Positions 41,077 through 50,098 of a stretch of DNA of 64,000 nucleotides are shown here, piece by piece. The notes under the pieces are model-generated. The model made no database searches. It saw only the letters and a list, made by a program, of their open reading frames with translations, and was not told where the DNA came from. Numbering within the stretch: the stretch's first letter is position 1; each line of letters begins with the position of its first letter. Source of the stretch: Roseiarcus sp963748545 (GTDB lineage Bacteria > Pseudomonadota > Alphaproteobacteria > Rhizobiales > Beijerinckiaceae); contig CAVVJO010000015.1 in NCBI GenBank assembly GCA_963748545.1, positions 62,001 to 126,000 on the forward strand. Reading direction: 5' to 3'. The translations under genes were made by a program, and so were the position numbers.

Positions 41077-41566
41077 TTAAACTATTTCGTGATTGGCGTC
41101 GCAAACATTTCGGTATTTGTTCCAGACCGCACCCAATTGCGATAGGCCGCGACGAATGTAGCGCCGAGAGACAATGTCGCCGAACAGCAGCGGCAGGCCA
41201 GTCTCTTCGGCCCATTCGTTGGCGCGCTCTTCACTGCTGATCGTTGTATAGGAACTCGTGTAACGGCGGCCCACCCAGATGATGCCCGGTCTCGTGCGCG
41301 AGCGCGAACGCGATGCCCTCGACGCCGACCTCGCGGTGGCGGCCAAGGCCGCCGTAAAGTCGAACCGATCGACCGTTCTCGCCGATATACGCCTGGGCGT
41401 TCATCAGGCGCGTTTCCCAGAACATGTCGTAGTGGATCATCGGGAAGCAGGTGCGGAAACGCTCAATAAGCCGCTTCGCACGCATAAGAGGCCGCGGCGC
41501 ATCGGCCGGCCAGACGGCTTTCGGGGAAATGATATCGTCGAAGATCGGCACTTGCGTCGACCCCAC
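41077..41566 (-). CDS. Putative zinc metallopeptidase with HETGHH motif (one apparent frameshift)
   Basis: About 162 residues after removing one base near 41245. The HExxH motif is H91-E92-T-G-H95 in AFALAHETGHHLGG; about 20 residues on, SSEERANEWAEE supplies a likely third ligand, the gluzincin-like pattern also used by ImmA/IrrE-type peptidases. Without the correction the frame stops right after FLYNDQQ. No signal peptide, so probably cytosolic. Substrate unknown; the strongly translated downstream protein could be substrate, inhibitor or partner. Same A/T-richer composition as its partner. Confidence 0.72.
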
Positions 41567-41682
41567 GAAAAACTTTGGCTTGAAAACTACGTTGCAATAG
41601 CGAAACGCTAACAGCGCTCAATAGTCTCCGCAACGGGATTTCTCATCCCCGGCGCGACTTTCTTTCCCGTTCCGCCTCCGCC

Positions 41683-44600
41683 TCATGCGAGCCCCGCCAG
41701 AGCCTCCTCGGTACGCCGCCTGAGCGCATCCATTCCTTGCGCTTCAGCGGCGCGTCGGGAACGCTCGAACAACTCCCGCGCCTTCGCCGGACGCCGGCGC
41801 AAGCGCCAGAGTTGGGCGCGATTGAAGTCGATCCGCGCGTGCGCCGCGCCGTCGGCCTCGAATTGCGGATTGGAAGCGGCGGTCTCGAGCAGCGCGCTCG
41901 CCCTCTCAGCGCCGCGAAGCCGAGCCGCCGCCAGGGTCGGAAGGTTGCGCAGGATCGTGCCGATGGGGGCCCGCCTGCCCCCGATAAGAATCTGGATGTA
42001 GACCTCGGCGAGCAGCACCCGGACGAAGGCCGCGAACGTCCGGTCGCCGGCCTCCTCCCGCTCCGTGATGGCGCGCTGGATCACGCGGATGCCTTCGGTG
42101 ACGCGTCCCGCCTCGATGAGCGCCACGCCGCGGGGGCCGTCGAGAATGTTGTAGAGCGTGCCGAGCCGGTGCAACTCCGCATTGAGCGCTTCGATCCGCG
42201 GCAGCGAATCGCGCCCCCCGCCCCCAAGGATCGCCGCCACCGTCTTGATGTTTTCGGCCTGCAGCCGGTCGAGCGGGGCGACGGCGAGGCGCAGACATTC
42301 GTCGGCGTAAGCGAGCGCCTCATTGGGCGAGTTGGCGATAATGTTGATCCAGCCGAGCACCCAGTTGGCGAAGCCGATGGCGCGCGGATCGCCAGAGGCC
42401 TCGCCCGAGGCGAACTGCTTGATCGCCAGGGCCCGCGCTTCCTTGAGAAGGCCGCGATACAGACAGTCCCACACGACAAAGAAATAGGCCGAGTTGCGCA
42501 AATAATTGTCGCCGACGCTGAGACAGCTTTCCATCACCTCGCTTCGTCGCCGTTCGGCCTCCTCCCGCGTATCGAGCCCGAGCCGCGTCCGGCAATGCAG
42601 CAGGCCCGCTCGCGCGAAGGCGAGCGCCCGCGGATCGCCGATCCTTTCCGCAACCGCGATGGCGTCGTTCATGAGCTGGAGGCCGGCGCGAAGCTCGTAG
42701 CGCTGGACGAGCGCGAGCGTCTGATAATGGTAGGCGACCACCAGCTCGGGCGTCTCCCCCGCCCCCTTCACGATCGGCATGTAGGCGTCTGCGATCCGTC
42801 CGGCTTCCCGATAGTCGCTCTTCAGCATCATCGTCTCGAGCAGGCCGACGACCGTGGACGCGGCTTCGCGTGGCGTGCAGCACGCTGTGTTTCTCTCAAA
42901 GATCGTGAGCGCCTTGCGGAAACCGCTCTCCGCTTCGGGGATCGCATACACATTCAGGCTCTTGCGCGCGGCCATGACGAGATAGCGGAACGCTTTCGGC
43001 TGATCCTGCGCGGCGGCGAAGTGTTGCGCCAGCGTCTCGGCTCGCTCCAGAAGCGCATTGCTGCTTCGTCGTTCGAGCTCCTCCGCCACTTTTCGATGCA
43101 GCGCCACGCGCTGCTCGCTGAGCAACCCGTCGTAGATCGCATCGCGCAAAAGGATGTGTTTGAACACGTAGGCGCCCGTCGCCTCGTCGCGATGGATGAA
43201 ATCCTGCCCCTCGATGTCGGCGAAGAAGGCGTCCAAGCCCTCGCCGCCCTCGGTCAAGGCGAGCACGACCAGAGGATCGAACCTGCGTCCGATCACCGCT
43301 GCGGTCTGGAGCAGACGGCGGGCCTCTTGCGGCAGCTGATCGACCCGCGCGGCGAGAATCGACTGAACGCTTTGAGGCAGCGCCGCGCCGACAGCCGCGG
43401 CGTCGAATTCGACGGCCTTGTCGCGAATCGACACGATGCCCTTGTCCAGCAGAAACGCCACGATTTCCTCGGCGAACAGGGCGTTCCCTTCGGCCTTTTC
43501 GGCAATCAGGGCGTCGAGAGCGTCGGGAAGGCGCTCGACGCCGAGCCTCGCCTCGGCGATCCGCGAGGTCTCGCGATCCGATAGCGGATCGAGCGCGATC
43601 TCGACCACCTGCCCCATGCCGAGCCAAGGGGGCGAATAGGTCGGCCGTCGCGTCAGCAGCAGCATAAGCGGCGCCGAAATCCCCGGCGCGATGACGCTCC
43701 CCAGCAGGTCTTCCGAGGCGCTGTCGATCCAATGAGTGTCCTCGATCACAAGGACAAGCGGCGCGAGGCGCGCCCGGGTATGAATGAGCCTGCGCAAGAG
43801 CTCGCGGGTTCTCAGGCCGATCAGGACGCCGTCGAGCCCCGGCAGGGCGCCGCTCGCCGGTTCGTGCCCGAACAGGTTGAGGAGAAGTCCGCAAGCCTCG
43901 TCCGTCCTGAGGCCGAGCGCTCGCAGGCCCTCGTCGATCCGGATCTCGATCGTCCTGCGATCGTCGCCGCGCGCGATGCGCAGCAGGCCGCGCGCGACAT
44001 CGATGAAGGCGCGGAACGCCGTCTCGCGGCTATCGGCCGTGCACGCCCCGGTTAGGACAATCGCTCGATGCCTGCCGGCGCGTTCGCGGAACTCGTGCAA
44101 GAGACGCGACTTCCCAATGCCCGGTTCGCCGGCGATGTCGAACGCCCGAACGCCGCCGCTGATGGTTTGAATGCCTTTTTCGAGCAGATCGAGCTCCCGC
44201 TCACGCCCGACGAATGCGGTCAGGCCGCGAGCGCGAGACGCGTCGAAGCGAGACGCGTCGCCCCGGATGGCTTCGAGCCGATAGACCTTTTCATTTGCGC
44301 TGCGGCCCTTGATCGGGTGCTGCCCGGCGAACTCCACATCCGCCAGGCCCTCGACCAGACGGGCCGCCTGCTCGCTGAGCAAAGCCGTGCCGGGCTTGGC
44401 GAGCCCCTGCACGCGCGACGCGAGGTTGACCGTGTCGCCGAGGACCGCGAGCCCCGCGGTTCCACCCGACTGCAAATGCCCGAACACGGCGGGCCCCGCG
44501 CTGATCCCGATTCGAACGTCGCATCGAAAGCCGAATTTTTGATCGATCTCTGCCCATTCGGCCTCGAGGCTCTTCAGGATCGCGAGAGCCGCCCGGCACG

Positions 44601-44997
44601 CGCGGACCGGCGCGTCCTCCTGCGCGACCGGCACGCCGAACACGACCATGACGCCGTCGCCAGCGATGTCCTTGATCTGTGCGCCTTCGGCCTCGACCTC
44701 CTTCTCGACGACGCGCGACAGTCTCTGGATCAGGCTGAACGCCGCCTCCTCGCCAAAACGCTCGGAAAACGTCGTGAAGCCGACCATGTCCGTGAAGAGA
44801 ACGACAACCTGACGGCGCTCCGCTTCCAAAGCCGGCTCTCCAAATGCGACGGTCAAAAAATTTCTACGAACGACGAGAATATCAAAGCCGTCCAAGGTCC
44901 CGCGGCAGGACAGCCTTGCAATGTTTAAGCGCGAAATCCTCCACGGCCTAGCGCGGGATGGAAAAAACCGGATGCCGGCTGGCAGGGCGGAACGCAC
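41683..44997 (-). CDS. Class III nucleotide cyclase with AAA ATPase and TPR regions (protein 2)
   Basis: Up to 1104 residues, unbroken. Cyclase domain: VVVLFTDMVGFTTFSERFGE, IKDIAGDGVMVVFG, RIGISAGPAVFG and GDTVNLASRVQGLAKPG, with both metal Asp present. Then an AAA/STAND module with GEPGIGKSRLLHEF and LVLVIEDTHWIDS, followed by a ~500-residue helical repeat half. Unlike protein 1 it has no N-terminal zinc ribbon. The region before EAERRQVVVLF contains no second ATG; ATG 44997 is taken, but a TTG nearer the domain (about 44857) is plausible. Likely a signal-responsive cyclase; ligand unknown. Confidence 0.9.
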   Translation of the reverse strand: MRSALPAGIRFFPSRARPWRISRLNIARLSCRGTLDGFDILVVRRNFLTVAFGEPALEAERRQVVVLFTDMVGFTTFSERFGEEAAFSLIQRLSRVVEKEVEAEGAQIKDIAGDGVMVVFGVPVAQEDAPVRACRAALAILKSLEAEWAEIDQKFGFRCDVRIGISAGPAVFGHLQSGGTAGLAVLGDTVNLASRVQGLAKPGTALLSEQAARLVEGLADVEFAGQHPIKGRSANEKVYRLEAIRGDASRFDASRARGLTAFVGRERELDLLEKGIQTISGGVRAFDIAGEPGIGKSRLLHEFRERAGRHRAIVLTGACTADSRETAFRAFIDVARGLLRIARGDDRRTIEIRIDEGLRALGLRTDEACGLLLNLFGHEPASGALPGLDGVLIGLRTRELLRRLIHTRARLAPLVLVIEDTHWIDSASEDLLGSVIAPGISAPLMLLLTRRPTYSPPWLGMGQVVEIALDPLSDRETSRIAEARLGVERLPDALDALIAEKAEGNALFAEEIVAFLLDKGIVSIRDKAVEFDAAAVGAALPQSVQSILAARVDQLPQEARRLLQTAAVIGRRFDPLVVLALTEGGEGLDAFFADIEGQDFIHRDEATGAYVFKHILLRDAIYDGLLSEQRVALHRKVAEELERRSSNALLERAETLAQHFAAAQDQPKAFRYLVMAARKSLNVYAIPEAESGFRKALTIFERNTACCTPREAASTVVGLLETMMLKSDYREAGRIADAYMPIVKGAGETPELVVAYHYQTLALVQRYELRAGLQLMNDAIAVAERIGDPRALAFARAGLLHCRTRLGLDTREEAERRRSEVMESCLSVGDNYLRNSAYFFVVWDCLYRGLLKEARALAIKQFASGEASGDPRAIGFANWVLGWINIIANSPNEALAYADECLRLAVAPLDRLQAENIKTVAAILGGGGRDSLPRIEALNAELHRLGTLYNILDGPRGVALIEAGRVTEGIRVIQRAITEREEAGDRTFAAFVRVLLAEVYIQILIGGRRAPIGTILRNLPTLAAARLRGAERASALLETAASNPQFEADGAAHARIDFNRAQLWRLRRRPAKARELFERSRRAAEAQGMDALRRRTEEALAGLA

Positions 44998-45291
44998 TTG
45001 CCGGGCAAGCGCGGCTGGTCACAAGCTCGCGCGGAAAATCGCGCGGAAGGAGGCCCGCCGCACGACGTGTCGCCTTGGATCCCGGCGGCTTGGAGAGGAG
45101 GGCGGCGCCCGCGTCGGGCCGCTGCTCGCTGAGCGTTTCGCCGTGCGCCTCGCGGCGTCCGTCGGGAGGGAGTCGCCTGTCCTCATCGGGGCATTGCCCT
45201 GAGGTCGGTCTTTAGCGCAGGATAAGTCGTGAGCATGCGGGCGTGGCGCGGGGGTGCTTGCGCTGGTTCCCGAGTCAAAGCAGGAGACGAG
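44998..45291. other. Divergent intergenic region upstream of poxB
   Basis: About 290 bp between the cyclase gene and the PoxB-type gene. It should carry both promoters. No conserved site stands out. Confidence 0.45.
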
Positions 45292-46983
45292 ATGGCCCAG
45301 ACAGTCGCAGGCACCTTGGTCGCGGCGCTCGAGACGATCGGCGTCAAGCAGATCTTCGGCCTTATCGCCGATTCTCTCAATCCGATCGGCGACGCCGTGC
45401 GCCAAAGCAGCATCGAATGGGTCGGCGTGCGCCACGAGGAGGGCGCGGCGCTCGCCGCCGCTGGCCAGGCCAAGCTCACCGGGCAACTCGGCGTCTGCTG
45501 CGGATCGACCGGACCCGGGAGCAACCATCTGGTCGCGGGTCTCTACGAAGCCAGCCGCGACCACGCGCCGGTTCTTGCGATTTCTGGGGATATGCCGCGC
45601 AAGCTCGCCGGCACCGAGTATTTCCAGGCGACCAACGCCGACATGCTGTTCCGGGACGTCTCGCTCTATACCGAGACCCTTTCCTCGCCCGCACAGGCGC
45701 CGGCCGTCATTCATCAAGCCATCGCGTCCGCCTATGCGGGCCGCGGCGTCGCTCATCTGACGGCGCCCATGGACGTCCTCAGCGCAGCGGCCGCCGCCGC
45801 CGTGCCGAGTCTCGCGACCCTCAAAGGGCGACCCGAATTCGCCGCCAGTGACGACGACATCGCCGAAATGATCCGCCGCATCGACGACGCCGGACGCATC
45901 GTGATCATGTGCGGCGCGGGATGCCATGGATCAGCCGACGAATTGCGCGCGCTTTCCGACCGGCTCAAGGCTCCGTTGATTCACTCCGTCAAGGGCAAGG
46001 ACATCATGCCTTACGACGAGCCGCGCTGGATGGGCGGCATCGGCATGATCGGAACGAAGCCGGACTATGACGCCGTCATGCAATGCGACCTGTTTCTGAT
46101 GCTCGGCGCCGACTATCCCTATTCGGAATTCCTGCCCAGCAAAGCCGTCGTCATGCAGGTCGACGAGCGGGCGCGGGTGCTCGGCCGCCGCGCGCCGACC
46201 GAGCTCGGAGTCGTGGGCTCGGTGCGGCCGACGGTCAAATCGTTGCTCGATCGGCTGAAACCGAAGAGCGACAGCAGGTTCTTCGACCGCATGACCGCCG
46301 AGCGGAAGGCCTGGGATGAGAAGCTGGACAAGCAGTGCGATCCTGCCCGCAGCAGGGACAAGATTCATCCCCAGGCCGTGGCGCGCGCGGTGAGCGACCT
46401 GGCCGCTCGCGACGCGGTGTTCGTCGTCGACACCGGGCTCAATACGCTCTGGTCTGGCAACTGGATTCGCCAGACCGGCGAGCAGCGGATCCTCGGCTCT
46501 TTCAACAACGGCGCTGTCGGCACCGCGCTTGGCCAGGCCAACGGCGTCCAGGCGCTGGACCGCGCGCGCCAGGTCATAGCGCTTTGCGGCGACGGCGGTT
46601 TTAACATGCTGATGTGCGAGTTCCTGACGGCGGTCCAGCACAAGCTGCCGGTGAAGGTCATCGTCTATAACAATTCGTCGCTTGGACTAATCCGGCTGGA
46701 GGCCGAGTCCATGGGGCTGCCGGCCTGGAAAGCCATGGACTACCCCAATCCGGATTACGTCGCGTTGGCCAGCGCCTGCGGCGCGGTGGGATTCAAAGCC
46801 GACAAACCCGGCGATTTGCGCGACGCCATCGACCGGGCGCTGAAGGCGGATGGCCCTGCGATCGTCGACTGCGTGGTTCCCGCCGACGAACTGCCCAACG
46901 TTCCCCATGTCGATCTGGAGAAGGTCGGGAATTTCGCCAAGGCGAAGATCAAGGAAGAGATCCTCGCCATTACCGGCGCGTGA
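45292..46983 (+). CDS. poxB: Thiamine-diphosphate enzyme, pyruvate dehydrogenase (quinone) / PoxB type
   Basis: 563 residues. ThDP-dependent enzyme: catalytic Glu in GVRHEEGAALAAAGQA, FAD/central domain, and the ThDP motif GDGGFNMLMCEFLTAVQHKLPVKVIVYNN (GDG-N26-NN). PoxB oxidises pyruvate to acetate and CO2, passing electrons to quinone at the membrane. The opening TVAGTLVAALETIGVKQIFGLIADSLNPIGDAVR and the membrane-related C-terminus DLEKVGNFAKAKIKEEILAI agree with the family (about 570). ATG 45292 follows CAGGAGACGAG. Monocistronic, typically induced in slow growth or oxygen limitation. Confidence 0.9.
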   Translation: MAQTVAGTLVAALETIGVKQIFGLIADSLNPIGDAVRQSSIEWVGVRHEEGAALAAAGQAKLTGQLGVCCGSTGPGSNHLVAGLYEASRDHAPVLAISGDMPRKLAGTEYFQATNADMLFRDVSLYTETLSSPAQAPAVIHQAIASAYAGRGVAHLTAPMDVLSAAAAAAVPSLATLKGRPEFAASDDDIAEMIRRIDDAGRIVIMCGAGCHGSADELRALSDRLKAPLIHSVKGKDIMPYDEPRWMGGIGMIGTKPDYDAVMQCDLFLMLGADYPYSEFLPSKAVVMQVDERARVLGRRAPTELGVVGSVRPTVKSLLDRLKPKSDSRFFDRMTAERKAWDEKLDKQCDPARSRDKIHPQAVARAVSDLAARDAVFVVDTGLNTLWSGNWIRQTGEQRILGSFNNGAVGTALGQANGVQALDRARQVIALCGDGGFNMLMCEFLTAVQHKLPVKVIVYNNSSLGLIRLEAESMGLPAWKAMDYPNPDYVALASACGAVGFKADKPGDLRDAIDRALKADGPAIVDCVVPADELPNVPHVDLEKVGNFAKAKIKEEILAITGA

Positions 46984-47496
46984 CGGACGCTCCGCGCCAT
47001 AGGGGCCACGAGACGACACCGGCAGGGATGGGGCGTTAACTCCCTTCCCAGATCGTCGGTTTAAAAGGTTTACGTTAAACAGAAATTGTGCCATTATTGA
47101 TTCTGAAGGATGAGATTTGGCAGGAGAGCGCATCCGCCGGCTTTCCTCGTTGCAAAGGGTGCGGGTCGAGGCGCAACCCATTGAAAGGATTGGAAACGGC
47201 AATGGGGCGCTCTTGCCGGGAGTTGGCGCGGAATTCGCGGTCGGCGTTCGGTCTGCTTTGGAGCCCGAGCGCAAGCATTTCGGGTCTGGCAGCGGCGGAC
47301 GCGGCCGCATCCGCGATGAACCCCATCCGGCGAGCGATCTTTGAAGCTGACTATATGCACATATTGTATATGTTATAATAAGCCGCCCAAGCCGAAATTC
47401 TGTGACATGTTTGTGCGCTTATCTCCTTGATCGCACGTCTCCCTTGCCAGCCGTGCAAGACCTTCGGCCGGTCAGGCGCCGCCCCCAGCTAGGGGG
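46984..47496. other. 513-bp intergenic region with an A/T-rich block
   Basis: Between the 3' ends of convergent poxB and hflX. I see no supported gene. Around 47353-47385 lies an A/T-rich stretch with a short palindrome ATATG-CA-CATAT (47353-47364) and a TATAAT-like hexamer in GTTATAATAAG. This would suit a promoter for a small RNA, which would be unusual between convergent genes. Confidence 0.45.
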
Positions 47497-48861
47497 TTAG
47501 ACCTCCGCGGCTCTCCCTGCCCCCTCATCGCCCCCCGGGAACCGCCGCTTGACCCGGTCCACCTGGTCCGGCGCGACGCGTACGGTCAGGCGCAGGCCGT
47601 CGTCGGCGTCGGCGCGGCTCATCACCTCGGCATGCTCGTAGAGCCAGTGCAGGCCCCGGCCGTCGGAGGGATCGAGGGTCAATTCGATCAGCGATCGGCC
47701 GCGAGCGAGCCGATCCTCGATCGCCGCGATCAGCCGGTCGATCCCCTCCCCGGTCAGCGCCGAGACAGCGAGGGGGGGCGCAGGACGCATATCCTCTTCG
47801 AGGTCGAGCGCGGCGCGAGCGTCGGCGTCGAGCCGGTCGAGCTTGTTCCACACCTCGATCACCCGGTCGGCGCGGTCGGCGACGCCCAGCTCGTTCAGGA
47901 TCGTCTCGACGTCCTGGCTCTGCGCCTCGCTGTCGGCATGCGAGATGTCGCGCACATGCACGATCACGTCGGCAGCCCGCACCTCTTCGAGCGTGGCGCG
48001 AAAGGCCGAGATCAGCATGGTCGGCAGGTCGGAGATAAACCCGACCGTGTCCGACAGGATGGCCGAGCCGCCGTGTGGGAGTTTGATCAGCCGCATGGTC
48101 GGATCGAGGGTGGCGAACAGCATGTCGGCCGCCATCACATCCGATCGGGTCAGGCGGTTGAACAGCGTCGACTTGCCCGCGTTGGTGTAGCCGACCAGCG
48201 CGACGAGCGGATAAGGCACGTCGGCGCGACTCGCCCGGTGCAAGGCTCGGGTGCGCTTGACGCTTTCGAGATCGCGCTCGATCTTGACCATCCGCTCGGA
48301 GATGAGCCGCCGGTCGGTCTCGATCTGGGTTTCACCGGGGCCGCCGAGGAAGCCGAAGCCGCCGCGCTGTCGCTCCAGGTGGGTCCACGAGCGCACGAGC
48401 CGCGACTTCTGGTAGGCAAGATGAGCGAGCTCGACCTGCAGCGCGCCCTCGGCCGTGCGGGCGCGCCGGCCGAAGATTTCCAGGATCAGCCCCGTGCGGT
48501 CGATCACCTTGCAGGCAAACGCCTTTTCGAGGTTGCGCTGCTGCACCGGCGACAGCGCGCAGTCCATCACGACGAGGTCGATCTCCTCCGCCTTCGCTTC
48601 AGCCGCGATCGCCTCGACCTTCCCCTTGCCGAGATAGGTCGCAGGACGGATCGCCGCAAGCGACACAGTCTCGGCGCCGATGACGTTGAGGTCGATGGCG
48701 CGCGCCAAGCCGACCGCCTCCTCGCAGCGGGCCTCGGGCGTCCTGAGTGGGCTCGCCTCGCCGAACGGGGCGCGCGATAAATGTGGACAGACCACGCGTG
48801 AACGCGTTCCCGCGGCGACGGCGCGTTCCTGCTGGTCGGCGCCGCCTGATTCCGCGGTCAT
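47497..48861 (-). CDS. hflX: Ribosome-associated GTPase HflX
   Basis: 454 residues. N-terminal glycine-rich HflX domain (TYLGKGKVEAIAAEA; VMDCALSPVQQRNLEKAF; VIDRTGLILEIFGRRART), coiled linker (SRLVRSWTHLERQRGGFGFLGGPGETQIETDRR), then the G domain with G1 GYTNAGKSTLFNRLT, G3 DTVGFI, G4 NKLD and a C-terminal OB-like part. HflX splits stalled ribosomes under stress. It follows hfq by 4 bp, the conserved hfq-hflX order. The first ~30 residues are variable. Confidence 0.95.
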   Translation of the reverse strand: MTAESGGADQQERAVAAGTRSRVVCPHLSRAPFGEASPLRTPEARCEEAVGLARAIDLNVIGAETVSLAAIRPATYLGKGKVEAIAAEAKAEEIDLVVMDCALSPVQQRNLEKAFACKVIDRTGLILEIFGRRARTAEGALQVELAHLAYQKSRLVRSWTHLERQRGGFGFLGGPGETQIETDRRLISERMVKIERDLESVKRTRALHRASRADVPYPLVALVGYTNAGKSTLFNRLTRSDVMAADMLFATLDPTMRLIKLPHGGSAILSDTVGFISDLPTMLISAFRATLEEVRAADVIVHVRDISHADSEAQSQDVETILNELGVADRADRVIEVWNKLDRLDADARAALDLEEDMRPAPPLAVSALTGEGIDRLIAAIEDRLARGRSLIELTLDPSDGRGLHWLYEHAEVMSRADADDGLRLTVRVAPDQVDRVKRRFPGGDEGAGRAAEV

Positions 48862-48865
48862 CAGC

Positions 48866-49120
48866 TCAGTGCGCGTCGGAACCCTCCTCCACGGCCTCGA
48901 ACATGGTGATCGGGCTGGCGGGCATGATTGTCGAGATCGCGTGTTTGTACACGAGCTGGGAGTGGCCGTCGCGCCGCAGCAACACGCAAAAATTATCGAA
49001 CCAGGTGACGAACCCCTGCAGCTTCACCCCATTTACGAGAAAAATCGTCACCGACGTCTTAGATTTGCGCACGTGATTGAGAAACGTGTCCTGGAGGTTT
49101 TGCGCCTTCTCTGTTGGCAT
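48866..49120 (-). CDS. hfq: RNA chaperone Hfq
   Basis: 84 residues. Sm1 motif LQDTFLNHVRKSKTSVTIFLVNGVKLQG and Sm2 VYKHAISTIMP are complete, with Gln8 and His57-type RNA-contact residues. Hfq forms a hexamer that pairs small RNAs with mRNAs; in this order it also controls nif regulators. ATG 49120. Short acidic C-terminus (EEGSDAH), typical of alphaproteobacteria. Confidence 0.97.
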   Translation of the reverse strand: MPTEKAQNLQDTFLNHVRKSKTSVTIFLVNGVKLQGFVTWFDNFCVLLRRDGHSQLVYKHAISTIMPASPITMFEAVEEGSDAH

Positions 49121-49504
49121 GAGTTCTTTTCCATTTACCCGGGCCCCTGCCCGGCGTTGTTATTGATTCCCCATACGCGCCTTTTTATGACGCGGATCGC
49201 AGCCGTCCATAACATATCTCGTCGTTCAACGACAGATAGGCCGCCGAGCGATTGCATAATGGCCTTCCCGCTCTCGGTCGCTGCGGCCCAGCCGGGCCTG
49301 AACATCCTCAAGGAGAAGCCTCGAACGCTGGGCATCCATACTTGGCGAAAAACTAAAGGCGCGACATAATTCGCCTAAGCCTTTCTACGTATAAACACGC
49401 ATTTGAGCTCGACCTGAAACGGCGCTACCAATTGAGAACAACGTTGTTGCCGTCATTCTGTGCGTGAAATTGTTTACACGCGCGATGATGTTGGAAAGCG
49501 GCAC
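49121..49504. other. Upstream region of hfq
   Basis: 384 bp with no supported gene. A dyad CCGGGC-CCCT-GCCCGG at 49139-49154 lies 19 bp upstream of the hfq start, close enough to form a hairpin in the hfq leader and affect translation. In related species ntrX, trkA and an aminotransferase gene occupy this area; here they are not adjacent. Confidence 0.5.
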
Positions 49505-50098
49505 ATGCCCGACTTGTTCTCTGCTATCCTGCCAAGTCTTCGCCAGAGACGGATCGCGTTCAACGCAGACGTCGACGATCTTATCCGAAGCCACGGCGTT
49601 AACGCCTACCAAGTCGCGATCAGCTGCTGCATCGAGGCCAACGACCTTTCGGGCGCGCGATATTGGGGCCGTGTCAAGTCAGAGATCGGCCGTCGGATTG
49701 TCGAGCGATCCTCAGCCTTCGATGAGGCCGCGCGCAAGATGCCGGACCCGTCGGCGGACTACCGGGCGGAAGCGCGCAGGTTGGCAATCGGGATCGGCGA
49801 CGCCCGGTACGGCGACGCTGCGAATCGATCGGAAGAGAAACGCCTGAAGGCGGAAGGTTCCGCTGTGCCGCCGAGCATGCGGATGATGGTGGGTGGCTTC
49901 GAGGAATGGCGGCTTGTGAAGCCCTTGGCGTTTTTCGAGCGCAGGCCGCCAAAGCCCATCGCAGGCCAGAGGCTGCACCTGCGCGTCATTGAGACTTCGC
50001 ACTCTCATCGTCTTCCGCCGTCTGGGACGCTCGTCGCTCTCACTCCACCCCGAGAGACTTCAGCTTCCGGTGCAGCGCCGAGCGCTCCATGCCGATAA
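49505..50098 (+). CDS. Uncharacterised protein on the strand opposite to hfq and ntrX
   Basis: Up to 197 residues from ATG 49505. The first ~100 residues look coding, with balanced composition: MPDLFSAILPSLRQRRIAFN, RSHGVNAYQVAISCCIEAND, SGARYWGRVKSEIGRRI. The family is not recognised. The C-terminal third (after ~145) becomes Pro/Ser-rich and overlaps the 3' end of ntrX by 59 bp, so the true stop may be earlier or hidden by an indel. It interrupts the otherwise same-strand ntrX-hfq arrangement. Confidence 0.45.
   Translation: MPDLFSAILPSLRQRRIAFNADVDDLIRSHGVNAYQVAISCCIEANDLSGARYWGRVKSEIGRRIVERSSAFDEAARKMPDPSADYRAEARRLAIGIGDARYGDAANRSEEKRLKAEGSAVPPSMRMMVGGFEEWRLVKPLAFFERRPPKPIAGQRLHLRVIETSHSHRLPPSGTLVALTPPRETSASGAAPSAPCR

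Noticed and set aside
47088..47378. Small + strand frame between poxB and hflX
   Set aside because: No ribosome site, mixed composition and no family resemblance.
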